In this document: positions 60,126 to 64,000 of the stretch, one piece after another
Layout: every line of letters begins with the position of its first letter
How positions within the stretch are numbered: position 1 is the first letter of the stretch
NCBI RefSeq assembly: GCF_030504625.1
Contig: NZ_JAUKWH010000010.1
Location: 18,690-82,689, forward strand
Source: Neisseria sp. MVDL19-042950
Lineage (GTDB): Bacteria; Pseudomonadota; Gammaproteobacteria; Burkholderiales; Neisseriaceae
Length of the DNA stretch: 64,000 nucleotides
Direction: 5' to 3'
Translations under genes and position numbers: made by a program
Notes under the pieces: model-generated
Database searches by the model: none
Seen by the model: only the letters and a program-made list of their open reading frames with translations
What the model was told of the DNA's origin: nothing

Positions 60126-61493
60126 ATGAACAACCCCCAAACAAAGTGTAAACATCCCTATGCAAATAACCTGTTGGAACAGGTGGCTGACGCATGGCCG
60201 CAGCATTTGCCGCCTCAGACGGTGATTGAAGTCGGATTGAGCGGCGGTTTGGATTCCGTTGTGTTGCTGCATTTATTGTCATGTATGCGCAAACGGTTCA
60301 GATTTGTTTTGAAGGCAGTGCATGTACACCATGGGTTGAATGAAAAAGCAGACGAATGGGCTGCTTTTTGCGGTACTTTATGCGATCGGTTGGATATTCC
60401 GCTTCGGCTGGAAAAAGTGTGTGTTGAGAAAAACGGCTTGGGCATAGAAGCTGCAGCGCGAAAAGAACGCTATCGTATTTTTTCAGACGGCCGGAGTGAT
60501 ATCGTGGCGTTGGCCCATCATCGCGGCGATCAAGTGGAAACATTTATGCTGGCAGCCATGCGCGGCGGGGGATTGCGTGCGTTGTCGGCCATGCCGGAGT
60601 GGAGGGCGTTGAATGAACACACGCAAATATGGCGGCCGCTTCTGGGGTTCACACGTGAACAACTGGCCGACTATGCCGACATGCATGGTTTGATTTATGT
60701 TGAAGATTCCAGCAACCAAGACTCGGGCTTTCTACGCAATTGGTTACGTAACGATGCTTTGCCTGTTTGGCGCGCCCGCCTACCGCATCTCGACAACCAT
60801 ATAATCGGTAGTATCGCATCATTGCAGAATGAGCTTGCCTTGCTGGATGAAATTGTGCAGCAAGATTATCAATATATCTGCGCCACAGGAACATTTGATT
60901 TGCAACGTTGGCGCAGTTTGAGTGAAGTGCGTCGGTGGCAACAATTATGGTATTTTGCCAAGATTCACGAATTGGGTGTGCCGACAGCAGAAAGTATCGC
61001 CGATTTTTCACGTGTACTAAATAGTATTCAGACGGCCTCTGCGGAATGGCAACTGCCAGACGGGCGGATTTATGCCTATCAAAACCGTTTGTTTGTTCAA
61101 AAAAACGGATGGGAAAAAGAATGCACATGGATTGGAAACGAGCAGATTTTGGCTGGCCGTCTGAAAAAAATATTGCCGGAAAACGGTTTTACCTTGAGGC
61201 ATAATTTGTTTGGAGTTTGTGAAGAATTGTTAGAGAGTCAAGGGTGTGTTAGGGCGGCAAATGCCGATGATGTCATTGCATTGACCGTTGGTCATAAAAG
61301 TGTTCGAAAAATTTTACAAGAATGCAAGATTCCACCCTTTGTGAGGAAATATTGGCCGATTGTAACGGATAGCCAAAATAAATGTTTGGCTATTGCCAAT
61401 ATTTGGGTAAGCGTTCATTATGGCTGTCAAAATGGGGTATTGCCTGTTTTCGACAAATTTAATTGCTTTGTTTTGGAACCAAAGCAGAGGTAA
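60126..61493 (+). CDS. tilS: tRNA(Ile)-lysidine synthase
   Basis: A 455-residue essential enzyme that modifies C34 of the CAU tRNA-Ile to lysidine so that it reads AUA. The ATP pyrophosphatase loop SGGLDS is at about residues 39-44. VHVHHGLN, LAHHRGDQVETF and the RPLLGFTREQL stretch are typical. A C-terminal tRNA-binding domain ends with KIPPFVRKYWPIV. Internal DUS codons are visible (for example SDGRSD near residue 120). Confidence 0.96.
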   Translation: MNNPQTKCKHPYANNLLEQVADAWPQHLPPQTVIEVGLSGGLDSVVLLHLLSCMRKRFRFVLKAVHVHHGLNEKADEWAAFCGTLCDRLDIPLRLEKVCVEKNGLGIEAAARKERYRIFSDGRSDIVALAHHRGDQVETFMLAAMRGGGLRALSAMPEWRALNEHTQIWRPLLGFTREQLADYADMHGLIYVEDSSNQDSGFLRNWLRNDALPVWRARLPHLDNHIIGSIASLQNELALLDEIVQQDYQYICATGTFDLQRWRSLSEVRRWQQLWYFAKIHELGVPTAESIADFSRVLNSIQTASAEWQLPDGRIYAYQNRLFVQKNGWEKECTWIGNEQILAGRLKKILPENGFTLRHNLFGVCEELLESQGCVRAANADDVIALTVGHKSVRKILQECKIPPFVRKYWPIVTDSQNKCLAIANIWVSVHYGCQNGVLPVFDKFNCFVLEPKQR

Positions 61494-61566
61494 AGTGTCT
61501 CATGCTCAACAATGTGCGCTTTACCTTTTCTATGTTTGTAATCTCGTAATCAAATAAAGGTCTGAC

Positions 61567-62166
61567 ATGAATGATCGTAAAATCGATCAAGCATTGGTAG
61601 AGCGTGCACAAAAAGGCGAACATAAAGCGTTTGAATTACTGGTATCAAAATACCAGCGTCGTCTTACTCGTTTATTGTCTCGTTTTATTAAGGACGAACA
61701 CGAAGTAAACGACGTAGCGCAAGAAGCCTTGATAAAAGCGTATAGAGCCTTGCCTAATTTTCGAGGGGAAAGCGCTTTTTATACATGGCTTTATCGTATT
61801 GGTATCAATACGGCTAAAAACTTTTTGGTCACTTCCGGCAAACGGCCTTTTGTAAGCGCCGATGTCGCAAATGACGAAGGGGATGTTCTCGATTTAGCCG
61901 ATCAGCTTGCCGATCATCACACACCGGAAGCTGAAATGATGAATCGGGAGATTTTAGAAACAGTAGAGGCAGCTATCGCCAAGCTGCCCGATGACTTACG
62001 GAAAGCCATCTCTTTGCGAGAGATGGAAGGTTTGTCTTACGAGGAAATTGCTCAGATAATGGACTGTCCCATCGGTACCGTACGCTCGCGAATTTTTAGA
62101 GCACGCGAGGTAATCGCTAAAGATTTAAGGCCGTTGTTGGATACGTCTGAAGACCAAAGGTGGTAA
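61567..62166 (+). CDS. rpoE: RNA polymerase sigma-E factor (RpoE/AlgU type)
   Basis: A 199-residue ECF sigma factor. Region 2 is LVSKYQRRLTRLLSRFIKDEHEVNDVAQEALIKAYR-like (about 24-60). Region 4 is LPDDLRKAISLREMEGLSYEEIAQIMDCPIGTVRSRIFRARE-like (about 139-180). The start MNDRKIDQALVERAQKG is typical of RpoE. The anti-sigma gene begins 4 bases after its stop. Sigma-E of pathogenic Neisseria responds to oxidative and envelope stress, including control of msrAB; here this is by analogy. Confidence 0.94.
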   Translation: MNDRKIDQALVERAQKGEHKAFELLVSKYQRRLTRLLSRFIKDEHEVNDVAQEALIKAYRALPNFRGESAFYTWLYRIGINTAKNFLVTSGKRPFVSADVANDEGDVLDLADQLADHHTPEAEMMNREILETVEAAIAKLPDDLRKAISLREMEGLSYEEIAQIMDCPIGTVRSRIFRAREVIAKDLRPLLDTSEDQRW

Positions 62167-62170
62167 AATA

Positions 62171-62761
62171 ATGAACCAAAACAAAGATTTAGAATTTGTA
62201 TCTGCCGCCATGGATGATGACAGTTTATCAGAAGAGGCACTTGATAAATTGTTATCTGATAGTGATGCTCAGCAAAAATGGTATGAATATCATTTGATTC
62301 GCGATTATATGCAACATGCGAAATCGGCTGTGGGCAAAGATATTGAATTAACAAATGAAAGAATTCTTTTAACACAATCTGCTACGACAGAAAGCAAACA
62401 AGTTTTTGTGGCGCGCCCTGTTGCTTCTACATCTAACCATGCTTTCCGCGGTTTTGCCGTGGCAGCCAGTGTATTGGCTGTGGCTGTTGGTGTATGGCAA
62501 TTCTGGCCGCAAATGAATACTGAAAGTGGTGCTAATGTTGTCGAACAGTCTGCTCCTGCGAAACCAACTCAAGCGGAAATTGTTTCAGTAGGTGGAAATG
62601 CAGTAGCAAAAAATAATGCAGTAGCTAATGCCGAGGCACAAGGAGCCGTAGTTCCGAATGCTGCAAAGGCTGCTCAAGCAGCGGAAACAGTTGAAAAGCA
62701 GACTGCTGTAAGAGTAGAGAAATTGCCGGTAGGAGAAGGTGTTGCCAGTGCTGCACATTAA
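62171..62761 (+). CDS. Anti-sigma-E factor (RseA N-domain; MseR-like)
   Basis: A 196-residue inner-membrane anti-sigma. The cytoplasmic N-domain (1-90) matches the RseA fold (SAAMDDDSLSEEALDKLL, WYEYHLIRDYMQ). One membrane helix follows at about 94-112. The periplasmic part is Ala/Val-rich and low-complexity. No cysteine occurs, so it is not a zinc (ZAS-type) redox sensor. Its position directly after rpoE supports the role. It corresponds to meningococcal MseR by position and type. A terminator follows, so rpoE and this gene form a two-gene unit. Confidence 0.87.
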   Translation: MNQNKDLEFVSAAMDDDSLSEEALDKLLSDSDAQQKWYEYHLIRDYMQHAKSAVGKDIELTNERILLTQSATTESKQVFVARPVASTSNHAFRGFAVAASVLAVAVGVWQFWPQMNTESGANVVEQSAPAKPTQAEIVSVGGNAVAKNNAVANAEAQGAVVPNAAKAAQAAETVEKQTAVRVEKLPVGEGVASAAH

Positions 62762-62794
62762 CCAGTCTATGGAAAGTTGCTATTGATTCTCTAA

Positions 62795-62828
62795 AAGCCG
62801 CTTGAAATTCAGGCGGCTTATTTTTTTT
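62795..62828 (+). terminator. Intrinsic terminator of rpoE-anti-sigma
   Basis: AAGCCGC and GCGGCTT arms with a short loop, followed by a T9-rich run. The arms look like a decayed DUS pair. Confidence 0.82.
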
Positions 62829-62848
62829 AATAATATAATCAGGATTAA

Positions 62849-62883
62849 TTTAAGCCGTCTGAAGCATTGTTCAGACGGCTTAA
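62849..62883. terminator. DUS-variant hairpin before the hemB end
   Basis: TTTAAGCCGTCTGAA paired with TTCAGACGGCTTAAA. The flank is AA instead of AG, but the palindrome is extended, so base changes appear compensated to keep the stem. It serves the minus-strand hemB. Confidence 0.65.
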
Positions 62884-62906
62884 ATAATATCTTTCAAAAA
62901 ATGTGT

Positions 62907-63941
<1,035 letters not shown>

Positions 63942-64000
63942 TCAAAAATTGTTTTGTCAAAGCAAACGATTTAATTTTAAGGGGTAAAAGCAGTTGTACG

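Overview
The window comes from a Neisseria-like betaproteobacterium. The 12-mer AGGCCGTCTGAA and its complement occur dozens of times, singly and as inverted pairs at gene ends. This is the AG dialect of the neisserial DNA uptake sequence (DUS); the AT form typical of N. meningitidis and N. gonorrhoeae was noticed only once (55513-55524). Gene content agrees: a neisserial-type ZipA, a long LigA with DUS-coded linkers, surE-pcm-nlpD without rpoS, and sigma-E with a one-TM anti-sigma. An oral or animal-associated commensal is likely; the species cannot be fixed from this sequence.

Layout. 1-3.3 kb: rdgC, a tRNA-Glu gene with clear promoter and terminator, a VIT-family metal transporter and a zinc alcohol dehydrogenase. 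3.9-8.7 kb: a three-gene type I secretion operon (TolC-like, LapB-like ABC, HlyD-like). 8.8-15 kb: rluF-like, psd, gloA, pntAB and a GNAT enzyme. 15.0-19.7 kb: a type III restriction-modification locus whose mod gene carries twelve ACCGA repeats just after its start codon and is out of frame (OFF) as sequenced. 19.8-26.8 kb: a MocR-type regulator, ccoG-fixH and smc. 27.3-39.1 kb: a secreted-surface region with an OmpA-like lipoprotein, a BapA/LapA-like RTX adhesin with six Ig-like repeats and a vWA domain, ettA, and a second RTX protein in which an adhesin-like stack is joined to a serralysin-type zinc protease. 39.3-42.1 kb: arfA (with an intrinsic terminator inside its reading frame), a SanA-like gene, a DUF533 gene and galU. 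42.2-54 kb: ligA, zipA, ampD, mltG, tmk, a DUF2254 gene, a class V aminotransferase, a eukaryote-like carnitine/choline acyltransferase and an exported tyrosine-phosphatase-like protein. 54-64 kb: a UbiH-family monooxygenase, surE-pcm-nlpD, a Na/Pi cotransporter, tilS, rpoE with its anti-sigma, and hemB.

Three systems stand out. First, the secretion operon and the two RTX proteins plausibly form one exporter-substrate system; the protease could process the adhesin, a role LapG plays elsewhere. Second, the repeat-controlled Mod is the hallmark of a phasevarion. Third, arfA is built so that its mRNA ends before its stop codon, the known design for a ribosome-rescue backup. Most other genes are ordinary housekeeping genes, and many are bounded by DUS inverted pairs that look like terminators.
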